Of a stretch of DNA of 64,000 nt, positions 9,391 through 18,474 are shown piece after piece. A program made the translations under genes and the position numbers. The DNA lies in NCBI RefSeq assembly GCF_045063725.1, contig NZ_CP173695.1. The stretch is one strand, 5' to 3'. The first letter of the stretch is position 1. Each line of letters opens with the position of its first letter. This DNA is from Sellimonas catena (GTDB taxonomy: Bacteria > Bacillota > Clostridia > Lachnospirales > Lachnospiraceae). Below the pieces are notes generated by a model. The model saw nothing but the letters and a program-made list of their open reading frames with translations. It had not been told where the DNA came from and searched no databases.

Positions 9391-9567
9391 TTATTTCTTT
9401 TTCTGATAGAGGGAAGCGCTGCAGCCCGCGCAGGAACCGGAGCAGCCGCTGCATCCTGCGCAGCCTCCTTTCCCGCTCTTTTTATCCTGATGTTTTCTGT
9501 AAATAATGTATCCGCAATATCCAAGTACCAGTGCAAGGATAATGATATCGGCAATACCTGCTATCAT
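9391..9567 (-). CDS. FeoB-associated Cys-rich membrane protein
   Basis: A 58-residue protein with an N-terminal membrane helix (MIAGIADIIILALVLGYCGY) and a tail rich in cysteine and glycine, with CAGCSGCSGSCAGCS at about residues 36-50, ending LYQKKK. This is the classic form of the small protein encoded after feoB in Firmicutes (FeoB-associated Cys-rich family), thought to help iron passage or metal sensing. The ATG follows GGAGGG with good spacing. It lies 127 bases after feoB, behind a hairpin at 9649-9680. Confidence 0.82.
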   Translation of the reverse strand: MIAGIADIIILALVLGYCGYIIYRKHQDKKSGKGGCAGCSGCSGSCAGCSASLYQKKK

Positions 9568-9648
9568 GGTTTTGTTCCCTCCTTCTATTCATATGTGTTT
9601 GTATGTTCTTTCTGAATTGTTTAATAATAATTTCTTGAAATGTTCATG

Positions 9649-9680
9649 AAAGCCGGCCATGGTAAATCATAGCCAGCTTT
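9649..9680 (-). terminator. Hairpin after feoB
   Basis: Nine-base arms AAAGCCGGC and GCCAGCTTT with one wobble or mismatch pair close over a 14-base loop, just after the feoB stop. There is no long U tract, so it may reduce rather than stop transcription into the small downstream genes, or protect the feoB transcript end. Confidence 0.45.
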
Positions 9681-9694
9681 CTTTATTATACCTC

Positions 9695-11881
9695 TTATCT
9701 TGCTGCCTGAACAGAAGTTTTGGTATAGACTTTCTGGTTTTTGTACGGATCCGGTCTGAACAGTAAAATCAGGAAAATGATTGCTACGATAAATCCGGCT
9801 GCTGTTCCGATTCCGAATGCTCCACCCATTACAAAGCTTCCGATCTGGTATACGCTTAAGCATACAAGGTATGCGAATATATTCTGGAATGCGATTGCAA
9901 ACCAGAACCATTTTCTGGACTGCATCTGCTGCGCCATTGTGGCAATCGCTGCAAGGCACGGAGAGTCAAGCAGGTTGAACAGCAGGAAAGAGAATGCCGC
10001 GATGGTTGTCGGGAACCATGCTGCCACGCCCTGTGCAACGTTAACTGCATCTTCGGTATCCCCTGCTACGTTCGCAAGAACACCCATCGTGGATACGATC
10101 GCTTCTTTTGCTGTGAATCCGGACAGGGATGCTGCCACCGGCTGCCATTCCCCAAAGCCGAGTGGTGCAAAAAGCGGAGCGATCACGCCGCCGATTACCG
10201 CAAGGAGACTGTTGTTGCTGTCCTCTACCATTCCGAATCCTCCGTCTGCAAATCCGAATCCTCCGAGGAACCACATCACTACACATGCGAGGAAGAGAAT
10301 CGTTCCGGCTTTAATAATGAAGCCTTTCAGTCTTTCCCATACATGCATCAGTACTGTCTTTGCAGACGGAATGTGGTACTGTGGAAGCTCCATTACGAAC
10401 GGAGCCGGCTTTCCGGAAAATGGTTTTGTCTTCTTTAAAATGATTGCGGATACAAGTACCGCCAGAATTCCGATGAAGTACATCAGCGGAGCAACAAATC
10501 CGCCTGCCACATAGCTTCCTGTCGCATAGCTTGCCATAACCCCTCCCATAAGGGCAATAACCGGAAGTTTTGCTCCGCATGGGATGAAGGTTGCTGTCAT
10601 AATAGTAAGTCGTCTGTCATTATCCTGCTCGATAGTCTTGGAGGCCATGATTCCCGGGATACCGCATCCTGAAGAGATCAGAAGAGGAATAAAGCTCTTT
10701 CCCGAAAGCCCGAAGTGACGGAAAATACGGTCCATAACGAACGCGATACGAACCATGTATCCGCAGTCCTCAAGGAGAGACAGGAACAGGAAGAGAATTG
10801 CCATCTGCGGTACAAATCCGAGTACCGCGCCGACACCGCCGATAATGCCGTCTACAACAAGCCCTGTCACAAGATCCCCTGCGCCGATCGCGCCAAGCCC
10901 GGATGAAACCGCATCCTGAATTGCCACTACAAAAACGTCATTCGTCCAGTCTGTTACAATCGTACCGATTGTCGTAACGGAAATGTAGTACACAACCGCC
11001 ATAACTATAAGGAAAATCGGAATACCGAGAATACGGTTTGTCACAATCCGGTCGATCTTGTCAGAGACGGTAAGCTGTCCTTTTGCCTTTTTCACAGTAG
11101 ATGCTACAAGCTTCTGTATGTAATTATAGCGTCCATCGGTAATGATACTTTCCATATCATCATCGTGTACTTTTTCCAGTTCTTTTGCCTCTGTCTCTGC
11201 CTGATTTAATACTGCATGTGGAAACTTCTTGCTTTCTTTGACTTTGCTGTCGCGCTCCAGAAGTTTCACCGCGTACCATCTTTTCTTGTTTTCACTGATA
11301 GAATCCGGCAGCATTCCCTGCACGTCAGAAACCGCTTTTTCAATATCTTCTTCAAAGATTTCTCCCGGAAGCTTGTGTTCGGACTTTTTCGCAACTTTCA
11401 CGGCTTCGTCAATCACTTCATTCAATCCTGTGCCTTTTAAGGCGGATGTTTCAATAATCGGGCAGCCAATCAGCATGCTCAGTCTTTTTACGTCGATTTT
11501 AATATTGTTCTTTGCCAGAAGATCGCTCATGTTTAACGCGATTACAACCGGAATTCCTGTCTCGATGAGCTGTGTTGTCAGATACAGGTTTCTCTCAATG
11601 TTTGTCGCGTCTACCAGATCAATAATGACATCCGGATCTTCATTCAGAAGATAATCACGGCTGACAACTTCCTCCAGTGTATATGGTGAAAGAGAATAGA
11701 TTCCAGGAAGGTCTGTTACGATCACTTCCTCCTTCCCTTTTCTGCTCTTCACCTTTCCTTCTTTTTTCTCAACGGTAACGCCAGGCCAGTTCCCAACGTA
11801 TTGATTCGCTCCCGTCAAGGCATTGAACATCGTCGTCTTACCACAGTTCGGGTTTCCGGCGAGCGCAATTTTTACTGCCAT
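9695..11881 (-). CDS. feoB: Ferrous iron transport protein B
   Basis: A 728-residue FeoB that imports Fe2+ across the membrane. The N-terminal G domain has GNPNCGKTT (G1, near residue 8), DLPGIYSL (G3) and NMSD (G4). The helical insert (about 165-270) is followed by two Gate-type membrane cores with SCGCSGCG-like text reduced here to SSGCGIPGIMASKTI near residue 400. About ten membrane helices are evident. Start ATG lies behind AGGAGG. It is the third gene of the feoA-feoA-feoB order and has a GTTAG-N6-TTAAC box immediately upstream of its ribosome site, so it is probably iron-repressed. Confidence 0.95.
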   Translation of the reverse strand: MAVKIALAGNPNCGKTTMFNALTGANQYVGNWPGVTVEKKEGKVKSRKGKEEVIVTDLPGIYSLSPYTLEEVVSRDYLLNEDPDVIIDLVDATNIERNLYLTTQLIETGIPVVIALNMSDLLAKNNIKIDVKRLSMLIGCPIIETSALKGTGLNEVIDEAVKVAKKSEHKLPGEIFEEDIEKAVSDVQGMLPDSISENKKRWYAVKLLERDSKVKESKKFPHAVLNQAETEAKELEKVHDDDMESIITDGRYNYIQKLVASTVKKAKGQLTVSDKIDRIVTNRILGIPIFLIVMAVVYYISVTTIGTIVTDWTNDVFVVAIQDAVSSGLGAIGAGDLVTGLVVDGIIGGVGAVLGFVPQMAILFLFLSLLEDCGYMVRIAFVMDRIFRHFGLSGKSFIPLLISSGCGIPGIMASKTIEQDNDRRLTIMTATFIPCGAKLPVIALMGGVMASYATGSYVAGGFVAPLMYFIGILAVLVSAIILKKTKPFSGKPAPFVMELPQYHIPSAKTVLMHVWERLKGFIIKAGTILFLACVVMWFLGGFGFADGGFGMVEDSNNSLLAVIGGVIAPLFAPLGFGEWQPVAASLSGFTAKEAIVSTMGVLANVAGDTEDAVNVAQGVAAWFPTTIAAFSFLLFNLLDSPCLAAIATMAQQMQSRKWFWFAIAFQNIFAYLVCLSVYQIGSFVMGGAFGIGTAAGFIVAIIFLILLFRPDPYKNQKVYTKTSVQAAR

Positions 11882-11898
11882 AAATCCTACCTCCTAAA

Positions 11899-11949
11899 GT
11901 TAGTTTATGTTAACTCATGTTTAAAAAAATATTGTTAGTTTTACTTAAC
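11899..11949. promoter_or_regulatory. Two candidate metal-regulator boxes between feoA and feoB
   Basis: GTTAG-TTTATG-TTAAC lies at 11899-11914 and GTTAG-TTTTAC-TTAAC at 11934-11949. Both have the same architecture (5-base arms, 6-base spacer, one arm mismatch) as the perfect box upstream of the first feoA. DtxR/IdeR-type regulators use TTAG...CTAA half sites, so an iron-dependent repressor of that family is the likely reader (inference). Confidence 0.45.
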
Positions 11950-12159
11950 CTGTACACACTCTGCATCATTTTTTCTTACAGAGAGTTCGTATCCCCTCAC
12001 GGTAATTTCTACCGGGTCTCCAAGAGGCGCTACTTTTCTGATATAAATTTCGCTCCCTTTTGTAATTCCCATATCCATGATCCGGCGCTTATATGCCCCG
12101 TCTCCTTCAATTCTGGTTACTACTACTGTTGAACCAACTTCAGCGTCTTTTAATGTCAT
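11941..12159 (-). CDS. feoA: FeoA domain protein (second copy)
   Basis: A 72-residue SH3-like FeoA protein, beginning MTLKDAEVGSTVVVTRIEG, with the usual RRIMDMGITKGSEIYIRK core and PVEITVRGYELSVRK end. FeoA is a cytoplasmic partner of FeoB in Fe2+ uptake. It lies 59 bases upstream of feoB and 49 bases after another feoA, all on the minus strand. Two single-domain FeoA genes before feoB is a common clostridial arrangement. Confidence 0.9.
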   Translation of the reverse strand: MTLKDAEVGSTVVVTRIEGDGAYKRRIMDMGITKGSEIYIRKVAPLGDPVEITVRGYELSVRKNDAECVQVK

Positions 12160-12208
12160 ATTTCTTCTCCTTCCTATAGGTTAAAAACAGCCGGTGTTTT
12201 CCGTCAGA

Positions 12209-12421
12209 CTATACCATTATGCGTTTGGCCATATCTTCATTGATCGCGACTCTGGAATCCTTGATATTTACAATCAGGTTCCCGTTCAATTTGGAAATCA
12301 CACTGACTTCCGCGTTTTCAACAAATCCGAGTCCCGCAAGAAAGCGTTTTGTTTCCTCAGCTCCGCCCACGCGTTTAATCCAGGCCTTATCACCCTGCTG
12401 TAAAAAAATCAATGGCTGCAT
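12209..12421 (-). CDS. feoA: FeoA domain protein (first copy)
   Basis: A 70-residue FeoA-like protein, MQPLIFLQQGDKAWIKRVGG at its start, with RFLAGLGFVENAEVSVISK and NLIVNIKDSRVAINEDMAKRI. It is clearly diverged from the second copy, so the two are not a recent duplication. First gene of the iron operon, with a perfect GTTAG-N6-CTAAC inverted repeat 45 bases upstream. Confidence 0.88.
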   Translation of the reverse strand: MQPLIFLQQGDKAWIKRVGGAEETKRFLAGLGFVENAEVSVISKLNGNLIVNIKDSRVAINEDMAKRIMV

Positions 12422-12465
12422 AGAATCCCCTCCGCTTATTAGAATCTTTTTCCTTCCGGAAAATG

Positions 12466-12481
12466 GTTAGCATTTTCTAAC
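12466..12481. promoter_or_regulatory. Putative iron-repressor operator of the feo operon
   Basis: A perfect inverted repeat GTTAG-CATTTT-CTAAC, 45 bases upstream of the first feoA start. Two variants recur inside the operon (11899, 11934). Half sites resemble DtxR/IdeR-family operators. No regulator gene for it lies in the window. Confidence 0.5.
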
Positions 12482-12622
12482 TGTTATCAAGTTTACTACC
12501 ACTAACTTCCTTTGTCAAGCATGTGTTTATACTTTTTTAATAATTTAAGAATTTTATGTTTCCTGTTCAATCGGTCATGAATCCGCTTTCTCTTCGGGGC
12601 TGTCAAATACATGGTATTTATC

Positions 12623-12667
12623 AAAAAGACGCTGTAATTACAGACTCCTGTCCATGATTACAACGCC
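12623..12667 (-). terminator. Terminator after the cupin-like gene
   Basis: On the minus strand GGCGTTGTAAT pairs with ATTACAGCGTC (two G-U pairs) and is followed by TTTTTG. It lies 32 bases after the cupin-like gene and separates it from the feo operon. Confidence 0.6.
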
Positions 12668-12698
12668 TTTTCCACTGTGTCTGTTTTCTTTGCGGTAT

Positions 12699-13112
12699 CT
12701 ATCCTACCAAAACGTGGATCGCTTTTTCCAGATCATAAAATTCGGACTGTACTTCCAGATTCTCCACAATCTTAACCTGTGCTTCCTCTGTCAGTGCCAG
12801 CACCTGATGCCAGATCCCTTTCTTCAGGCATACCGGCTTGTCCAGTATAAATGCTTCGTATTCTTCCGGATTTTCATGCGTTGCTACCACAAGAACTGTC
12901 AGCCCATGCAGCGGTTCAAAACTTTCCCGGGATGTCGGGTGACACTCCATCCGTTGGATTTCTTTGTTTGTATACCGGAACACGGCAAGCCGCCATGGTT
13001 CCTTCTCTTCTGTAGTAATAATACAGAATGTTTCTTCTATGCCGGCCGGAAATTCCAGGACCTCTCCATATGGTAAAAATGTTTCTCTTTGAACATACTG
13101 TAATGTTTTCAT
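12699..13112 (-). CDS. Cupin-like protein, ureidoglycolate-lyase-type fold
   Basis: A 137-residue protein beginning MKTLQYVQRETFLPYGEVLEF. The pattern of strands, with MECHPTSRESFEPLHG and KKGIWHQVLALTEEAQ, matches the AllA-like cupin fold, in which HPTS...F and the GxWH motif line the active site. The true substrate is unknown: no other ureide or purine-breakdown gene is nearby. It follows the DUF5107-TPR gene by 13 bases on the same strand and surely shares its transcript, so a role on a sugar or sugar acid derivative is plausible (inference). Confidence 0.65.
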   Translation of the reverse strand: MKTLQYVQRETFLPYGEVLEFPAGIEETFCIITTEEKEPWRLAVFRYTNKEIQRMECHPTSRESFEPLHGLTVLVVATHENPEEYEAFILDKPVCLKKGIWHQVLALTEEAQVKIVENLEVQSEFYDLEKAIHVLVG

Positions 13113-13125
13113 TCTTCTCCTCCTT

Positions 13126-16100
13126 CTATTTCAAGGTCATTTTCCGGTACATCCGTGCATTTTGATGATTGGCATCGTATGACAGCGCCTTGTCAAAAAA
13201 TCCTTCTGCCTTTTGAAGTTCGCCCAGTCCCAGAGAAGAAAGCCCCATTAAATACCAGCAGTGAGCCTTGTTTTTCCTGTTCAGGTCATCTTCAAAAATC
13301 AGAAAATCCGGAAGGGAAACCGCAAAATACTCAATCCGCATTTCATCATTCAGATGTTGTTCCCCGTAATCAAGCAGCTTAAAGAACCGTGATCTGGCTT
13401 CCTTTTCCTTACCCAGCTCCCGTTTTGCCAGTCCTTGATACAAAATCATATCCGCCGGCTGATCATAGTAATACATTACTCCGGCAGGTTCGATGTCTCC
13501 CAGAGAAGCCCGTTCAAAGTATCCGTGCGCCTCCTGCTCTTTTCCAAGCGCCTTATTGCAAATTCCCAGATAATAGTAAATATGATTATCTTTCGTTCCC
13601 TCCAGACGTCCTTCTCCAAGATTTTCAGGATACCTGAGCGCCTTCTCAAGATAGTCCTTTGCCTGTCCGTATTCTTTTACATCAATACATTCTTTTGCCA
13701 TCTCAAGAAGTGCAATCTTATACTGAGTCGTAATTTTTCCTTCTGCTCCTTCCCATGGACGAAATGTGTGGGACATAATTGATTCATATGCTTTCTTGTA
13801 GTTTCCGAGCAGATTTTGTAATGTAATATATTCAATCCGTACGTCATCTCTTTCTTCTATGACTTCCGGATGCTTTTCATAATTCTGGATCCGCTGTTCA
13901 AACGGGACTTCCAGCTTTTTATATAACTGATCCAGTTCCAGGAACACCCGTGCATCTGTCTCGTCCAGTTCATATGCCCGCTCCAGCTCTTCCTGTGCTC
14001 TCGCCGGATCCTTTTTCTTATTATAATAAGCAATCGCCAGATTTCTATGAACCGTCGGGAAACTGTCATCCCGCTTTTCTGATTCCTCCCATAAAGCAAC
14101 AGCCCGATCAAACTGCAGCTTGTCATAATAAAGATTTCCCAGATAATAGTATGCTTTTGCTCCATCACTGCAGGCTGCGATCGCATCCTTCAATACTGCA
14201 ATATCTTCCAGCTTGTTCGGGAAACAGTAAAGCGGACTGCACGTTTCAGCTGTTTCATAAACCGCTTTCGCTTCCGTGGTACTGCCCATGCAGTGCAGAT
14301 AATACCCTTTGTAATAGTAAAGCATCGGCTTTTCTTCCGTACATTGTGCCAGAATCGCAACCGCTTCCTCATAATTTCCGGATTCTGCATAGTCTCTGGC
14401 TGCCTGCAAATAGGATTCCCCAAAGTTTCTCATCCGCTTATTCATCTCAGCGAGTGCATCCGGACTGTCCTTTTCCAATAAAGCATTCTCAAACATAGAC
14501 ACAAAGTCGAACGGATCCACCTTCAGATTTTCTTCGATCTGCCGCTTTGCTTCTTCCTGTTTCCCAAGCTTTCGCAATATCACTGCTTTCAGACCTCTTG
14601 CTTTGATATTATGCACATTTTTCACCAGCCCCTTGTTGACGAACTCCAACGCAGCCTCATAATGCCCTCTTCCCGACTCAATCGCCGCCAGATAATAAAA
14701 GGACATTTCCTGCTGTTCATTTGACCAGGTTGCCTTATAAAATGCGTCAAAAGCTTTTTCCATTTTCCCCTGATAAAACAATGCCAGTCCCAGATTATAG
14801 TACGGCTCACTGTCATATGGATTCGGATTTTTCCAGGTCAACCTCTGCAACGCCTTCCGGAAACAGGATTCAGCCTCCTCAAAACATCCTCTTCGCATCA
14901 GCAGAAGTCCATATGCGTTATTGATTCGTATATCACCCGGATTCCTTTTTAATCCTTCCAGATAGTATGGATCCGGCAGATACGTCGCATGCCGGTACTG
15001 CTCAATGTGCTGTCCGGTGAGGAACAGTTCCTCATTTGTCATAATCTCTTCCGGATCTTTTGCCGCCTCCGCCGGCTTTGCAAGCTCCGGAATTCCAGCA
15101 TCTTCCGGCCGGTACTCAACAAGCAGCTCTTCTCCTGAAAATACCTGTACTTTGAGATCTGATTCTTTTTCCACCGTAATGTCCAGCACCTTCTCATAAA
15201 TATCTACCGGCGAGATCATACAACGTTCCGAATAGATTCTTTCTCCTTGTTTTGTCACCACAATTTCCGCGTCATCATATGGCTGTGTACCATATACGCA
15301 GACATACAGGCCCTCTTTTCGTACTTCCATATTTAAAGCTGCATGAATCGACGCATTTTTTACCGGTCCGACCTTCTTGTACGGCATGAAATACTGGCAG
15401 AATGTCTTCTCTTCAAACGGCTTTAACCATGTAAAATCCGGCTGATTGTCCGTATATACTCCCGTCATCAGTTCAATATACGGTCCATCCTCGTCCGTCA
15501 GATTCCGGTCCCATGCTTTTCCGAATTCCCCGCATCCCCAGGTCCACTGCTTCTTGCCCGGCGAAATGTGGTGGTCTGCCACATGCAGAATTCCAGCCTC
15601 TTTCTGATAATCATAGCCTCCCACGAAATCATAGTCAGACTTTTCTGCCATATAAGAAGTTGGCACAGGAATATTTTTATATCGTGAAATGTCAACTCCC
15701 TCACTGTAATCGTGTTTATAATACACCCCGTTGGCAATCGGGAAACGGGAAACATCTCTTTTTCCATGATCCATTACCGAATGTACATCCGGCGGAAAGA
15801 TTGACTGCGTGTAGTCGTTAACCGCAACGGCCGGATTTGCCCACCACAGAAAGGTCTGCGGCAGCGCGGTCCGATTGTAAAGCTGTCCTCTGATTTCAAT
15901 GTACGCCTTATCCGGATACAGCGTAAATCCTGCAATTCCTTTTGTCCCATACATCTGATCCACATCATTGACAAGAAGCGTCTTACTTCCATCTTCATGT
16001 TCCTGAATCAGATAATCTACCGGCATGAATGTCGTCGGCCGGTGATGCTGCGGCCAGTTGAATTCAATTCCTCCGGATATCCATGGTCCCAGAAGTCCGA

Positions 16101-16410
16101 CCAGCGCCGGCTTAATGACACGGTTATAATATACAAAATCATATTCGTTCGTCTTATCATAGGCCCTCTGGATCCGTCCGCCAAGTTCCGGAAGAATCAT
16201 CACTTTAATATACTGATTCTCAAGAAATACTGCCTTGTAAACTTTATCTGTCTTTTCCTGACTGATCTTTTCTATCGTCGGATAAGGATACACCTTTCCA
16301 CTGCTGCCCTGATAGACTCTCTTTTCCAGAAACATCGGGTTTTTATCCGGTTCCCCAATCTCGTAGGTAGGAATGACTACCTCTTCTTCCCAGATCTTTA
16401 CTTCCTCCAT
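13126..16410 (-). CDS. Giant DUF5107 domain protein with TPR repeats
   Basis: A 1094-residue cytoplasmic protein without signal peptide. Residues about 1-370 form a beta-rich domain of the DUF5107 type (mutarotase-like fold), with LPELGGRIQRAYDKTN, WISGGIEFNWPQHHRP and WTWGCGEFGKAWDRNLTDEDG as the most conserved-looking, aromatic- and His-rich stretches. A short beta domain follows, then from about 470 to the end a long array of TPR-like helix pairs (YNLGLALFYQGKMEKAFDAF, YYLGNLYYDKLQFDRAV and others). I prefer the ATG at 16410 over 16431 because GAGGAG is well spaced before it. It is divergent from an AraC regulator and followed by a cupin gene, pointing to carbohydrate handling. Catalysis is not proven. 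Confidence 0.8.
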   Translation of the reverse strand: MEEVKIWEEEVVIPTYEIGEPDKNPMFLEKRVYQGSSGKVYPYPTIEKISQEKTDKVYKAVFLENQYIKVMILPELGGRIQRAYDKTNEYDFVYYNRVIKPALVGLLGPWISGGIEFNWPQHHRPTTFMPVDYLIQEHEDGSKTLLVNDVDQMYGTKGIAGFTLYPDKAYIEIRGQLYNRTALPQTFLWWANPAVAVNDYTQSIFPPDVHSVMDHGKRDVSRFPIANGVYYKHDYSEGVDISRYKNIPVPTSYMAEKSDYDFVGGYDYQKEAGILHVADHHISPGKKQWTWGCGEFGKAWDRNLTDEDGPYIELMTGVYTDNQPDFTWLKPFEEKTFCQYFMPYKKVGPVKNASIHAALNMEVRKEGLYVCVYGTQPYDDAEIVVTKQGERIYSERCMISPVDIYEKVLDITVEKESDLKVQVFSGEELLVEYRPEDAGIPELAKPAEAAKDPEEIMTNEELFLTGQHIEQYRHATYLPDPYYLEGLKRNPGDIRINNAYGLLLMRRGCFEEAESCFRKALQRLTWKNPNPYDSEPYYNLGLALFYQGKMEKAFDAFYKATWSNEQQEMSFYYLAAIESGRGHYEAALEFVNKGLVKNVHNIKARGLKAVILRKLGKQEEAKRQIEENLKVDPFDFVSMFENALLEKDSPDALAEMNKRMRNFGESYLQAARDYAESGNYEEAVAILAQCTEEKPMLYYYKGYYLHCMGSTTEAKAVYETAETCSPLYCFPNKLEDIAVLKDAIAACSDGAKAYYYLGNLYYDKLQFDRAVALWEESEKRDDSFPTVHRNLAIAYYNKKKDPARAQEELERAYELDETDARVFLELDQLYKKLEVPFEQRIQNYEKHPEVIEERDDVRIEYITLQNLLGNYKKAYESIMSHTFRPWEGAEGKITTQYKIALLEMAKECIDVKEYGQAKDYLEKALRYPENLGEGRLEGTKDNHIYYYLGICNKALGKEQEAHGYFERASLGDIEPAGVMYYYDQPADMILYQGLAKRELGKEKEARSRFFKLLDYGEQHLNDEMRIEYFAVSLPDFLIFEDDLNRKNKAHCWYLMGLSSLGLGELQKAEGFFDKALSYDANHQNARMYRKMTLK

Positions 16411-16573
16411 ATTGATACTCCTCGTCTGCATTTATTATTTTAAGCATATTGTAATATGCATTTTCCGCGAAATCATTATTGTTTCTTGTTCATCTATTTA
16501 AAAAAATTGCTGTTTCTTTTGCGTTTTACAGATAATTGCTTTACAATAGCATTAAAAGAAATGGAGGTATCAT

Positions 16574-17437
16574 ATGCGTTCTACCGAATTCAAAGTTTCA
16601 CCTCAGTCAGACTACTATGTCTACACCCCAAGCGCCCTTGCCCGAAAGCTCTACCTCTATCCGCTCCTGACCGGATATTTTATCTATGAGCCGGGTTATT
16701 TCATAGAAAGAAATCATTTTGACAATTTTCTGATCATGTATATTTCAAAAGGAACCTGCACTGTTTCGGCTGGCTCACAATCCTATACCGCCTCAGCCGG
16801 ACAGTTTGTTCTGCTGGACTGCTACCACCCTCACAGCTATGGCAGTGAGGATTCCTGGGAGGCTGTCTGGCTGCATTTTGACGGTCCTCTCGCCCGCGCT
16901 TACCATGATGAAATTCTGTCTGAATGCGGTCCTGTTATTGCCCCTGCGCATCCGGAAGTTCCAGGCGGCCTGCTCTCCCGGATTTATGAAATATTCTGCA
17001 CTTCTTCTCCGCTGGAAGAACATGCTCTCTCCGATTATATTACCCGTATTTTAAACAGTCTTCTCTTTTCCGGGCAGAGCAAAAAGAGAAGCGCCCTTCG
17101 CACTTCCTCTATTACGGATACCATCACCTATATAAATGAACACTTTCATGAATCCCTCACGCTGACTACACTTGCAAAACAGGCGAATGTCAGTCCATAC
17201 CATTTCACAAGGATCTTCGCAAAAGAAACCGGGATGACACCCCACCATTATCTGATCGCCACCCGGATTTCCGCAGCAAAATTTCTTTTAAAATCTTCCG
17301 GCACTTCCATAAAAGAAATTGCGTTTCGTACAGGATTTCAGAGCGAAACCAGTTTTTGTAATACCTTCAAAAAATGGGAAGGATGCACTCCAAGCCAGTA
17401 TCGCTCAAGCGGCACCCTCTCCCCTTCCGCCTTCTGA
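16574..17437 (+). CDS. AraC-family transcriptional regulator
   Basis: A 287-residue regulator with an N-terminal sugar-sensing cupin-like domain (about residues 20-160; GQFVLLDCYHPHSYG is the barrel motif) and a C-terminal double helix-turn-helix (about 185-285). The second helix-turn-helix carries the typical IKEIAFRTGFQSETSFCNTF and ends CTPSQYR. The ATG follows GGAGG. It is transcribed away from the DUF5107-cupin operon with a 163-base shared promoter region and probably activates it. Confidence 0.9.
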   Translation: MRSTEFKVSPQSDYYVYTPSALARKLYLYPLLTGYFIYEPGYFIERNHFDNFLIMYISKGTCTVSAGSQSYTASAGQFVLLDCYHPHSYGSEDSWEAVWLHFDGPLARAYHDEILSECGPVIAPAHPEVPGGLLSRIYEIFCTSSPLEEHALSDYITRILNSLLFSGQSKKRSALRTSSITDTITYINEHFHESLTLTTLAKQANVSPYHFTRIFAKETGMTPHHYLIATRISAAKFLLKSSGTSIKEIAFRTGFQSETSFCNTFKKWEGCTPSQYRSSGTLSPSAF

Positions 17438-17443
17438 ACATAA

Positions 17444-17479
17444 AAATCGGGAATGATTCCAATAAACCATTCCCGATTT
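17444..17479. terminator. Bidirectional terminator
   Basis: A perfect 12-base stem, AAATCGGGAATG with CATTCCCGATTT, over a 12-base loop. It lies between the convergent araC-type gene and the EamA transporter gene and is AT-rich on both flanks, so it can serve both. Confidence 0.8.
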
Positions 17480-17496
17480 AATAAAGTTTCTTTATT

Positions 17497-18456
17497 TTAT
17501 TCTGCCTGAGGCACCTTTTGTTCCCCTGCTTTCTTTTTCCACAGGTTCACGACAATAATTCCCGTACATACCAGCAACAGTGCCAGCAGATTTTTTGCGG
17601 AAAATGCCTGGCCACCTTCTCCAAGAAGCAACGCTGATAAGAGTACCCCGATTACCGGATTGGTGAAGCCGTAAATCGCTACGCGGGACACCGGATTGTA
17701 TTTCAGAAGAATACCCCAGAGTGCGTAAGCCATGGCGGATAAAAATCCGAGATACAAAAGCAGAAGGGATGACTGCAAGGTAAATCCTGACAGACGTCCG
17801 CCTGTTGCAAATCCAAGCACGGAAAGGATCAGTCCTCCCACAAGGAACTGATAGCCGCTTAACATGACCGGATCATCCTGCTGCGAATATTTCTTCAGAT
17901 AGATAGATGAGATCGCATAAAATAATGCCGCAATAAAGACAAATCCCTCTCCATTAAGGTGCATCTGTGTTCCGATGGAACCCCCTCCAAGATTTGCTAC
18001 AACGACACCGGCAAGACCGACCACACACCCAATCATGGTCGGAAGCGTCATTTTTTCCTGGCGGAAGATGAAGCAGGCAATCAGAATCGTCAGAAGACTG
18101 TTTGTTCCCGTGATGATCGATCCGGTCACCCCGCTTGAGTGTGCCAGTCCAACATAGAAGAAGAGGTACTGGATGACCGTCTGCATCATACACAGCTTCA
18201 GAATATTTCCAATGGAACTTTTTTTCGGAAGCAGTACTCTTCTTTCTATGATGCTTTCAAATACAATGCTCAGCACGCCGGCAAGTGTAAATCTCACCCC
18301 CGCAAATAAAATCTGTGTGCTGACATCATCCGCGGCGATATTCAACAGCTTATATCCGATTTTAATGCACGGAAAAGCACTTCCCCACAACGCACAGCTG
18401 ATGATGGCCCCGATGGCCACCACCCATCCGTTGGTCAAAAGCTTTTCTTTTTTCAT
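17497..18456 (-). CDS. EamA/DMT-family transporter
   Basis: A 319-residue membrane protein with ten predicted helices in two five-helix EamA repeats. Recognisable pieces are CALWGSAFPCIKIGYK in helix 1, AGVRFTLAGVLS in helix 2, and IYGFTNPVIGVLLSALLLGE near the end of the second repeat. The family exports metabolites or drugs by antiport or uniport; the substrate is unknown. It lies 18 bases after the CmpB-type gene on the same strand. Confidence 0.9.
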   Translation of the reverse strand: MKKEKLLTNGWVVAIGAIISCALWGSAFPCIKIGYKLLNIAADDVSTQILFAGVRFTLAGVLSIVFESIIERRVLLPKKSSIGNILKLCMMQTVIQYLFFYVGLAHSSGVTGSIITGTNSLLTILIACFIFRQEKMTLPTMIGCVVGLAGVVVANLGGGSIGTQMHLNGEGFVFIAALFYAISSIYLKKYSQQDDPVMLSGYQFLVGGLILSVLGFATGGRLSGFTLQSSLLLLYLGFLSAMAYALWGILLKYNPVSRVAIYGFTNPVIGVLLSALLLGEGGQAFSAKNLLALLLVCTGIIVVNLWKKKAGEQKVPQAE

Positions 18457-18474
18457 GTTGTTTTTTCCTCATTC

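Noticed and set aside
9741..10514. Plus-strand frame of 257 codons opposite feoB
   Set aside because: Composition rich in Pro, Ala, Thr and Ile reflects antisense of membrane helices; feoB is certain.
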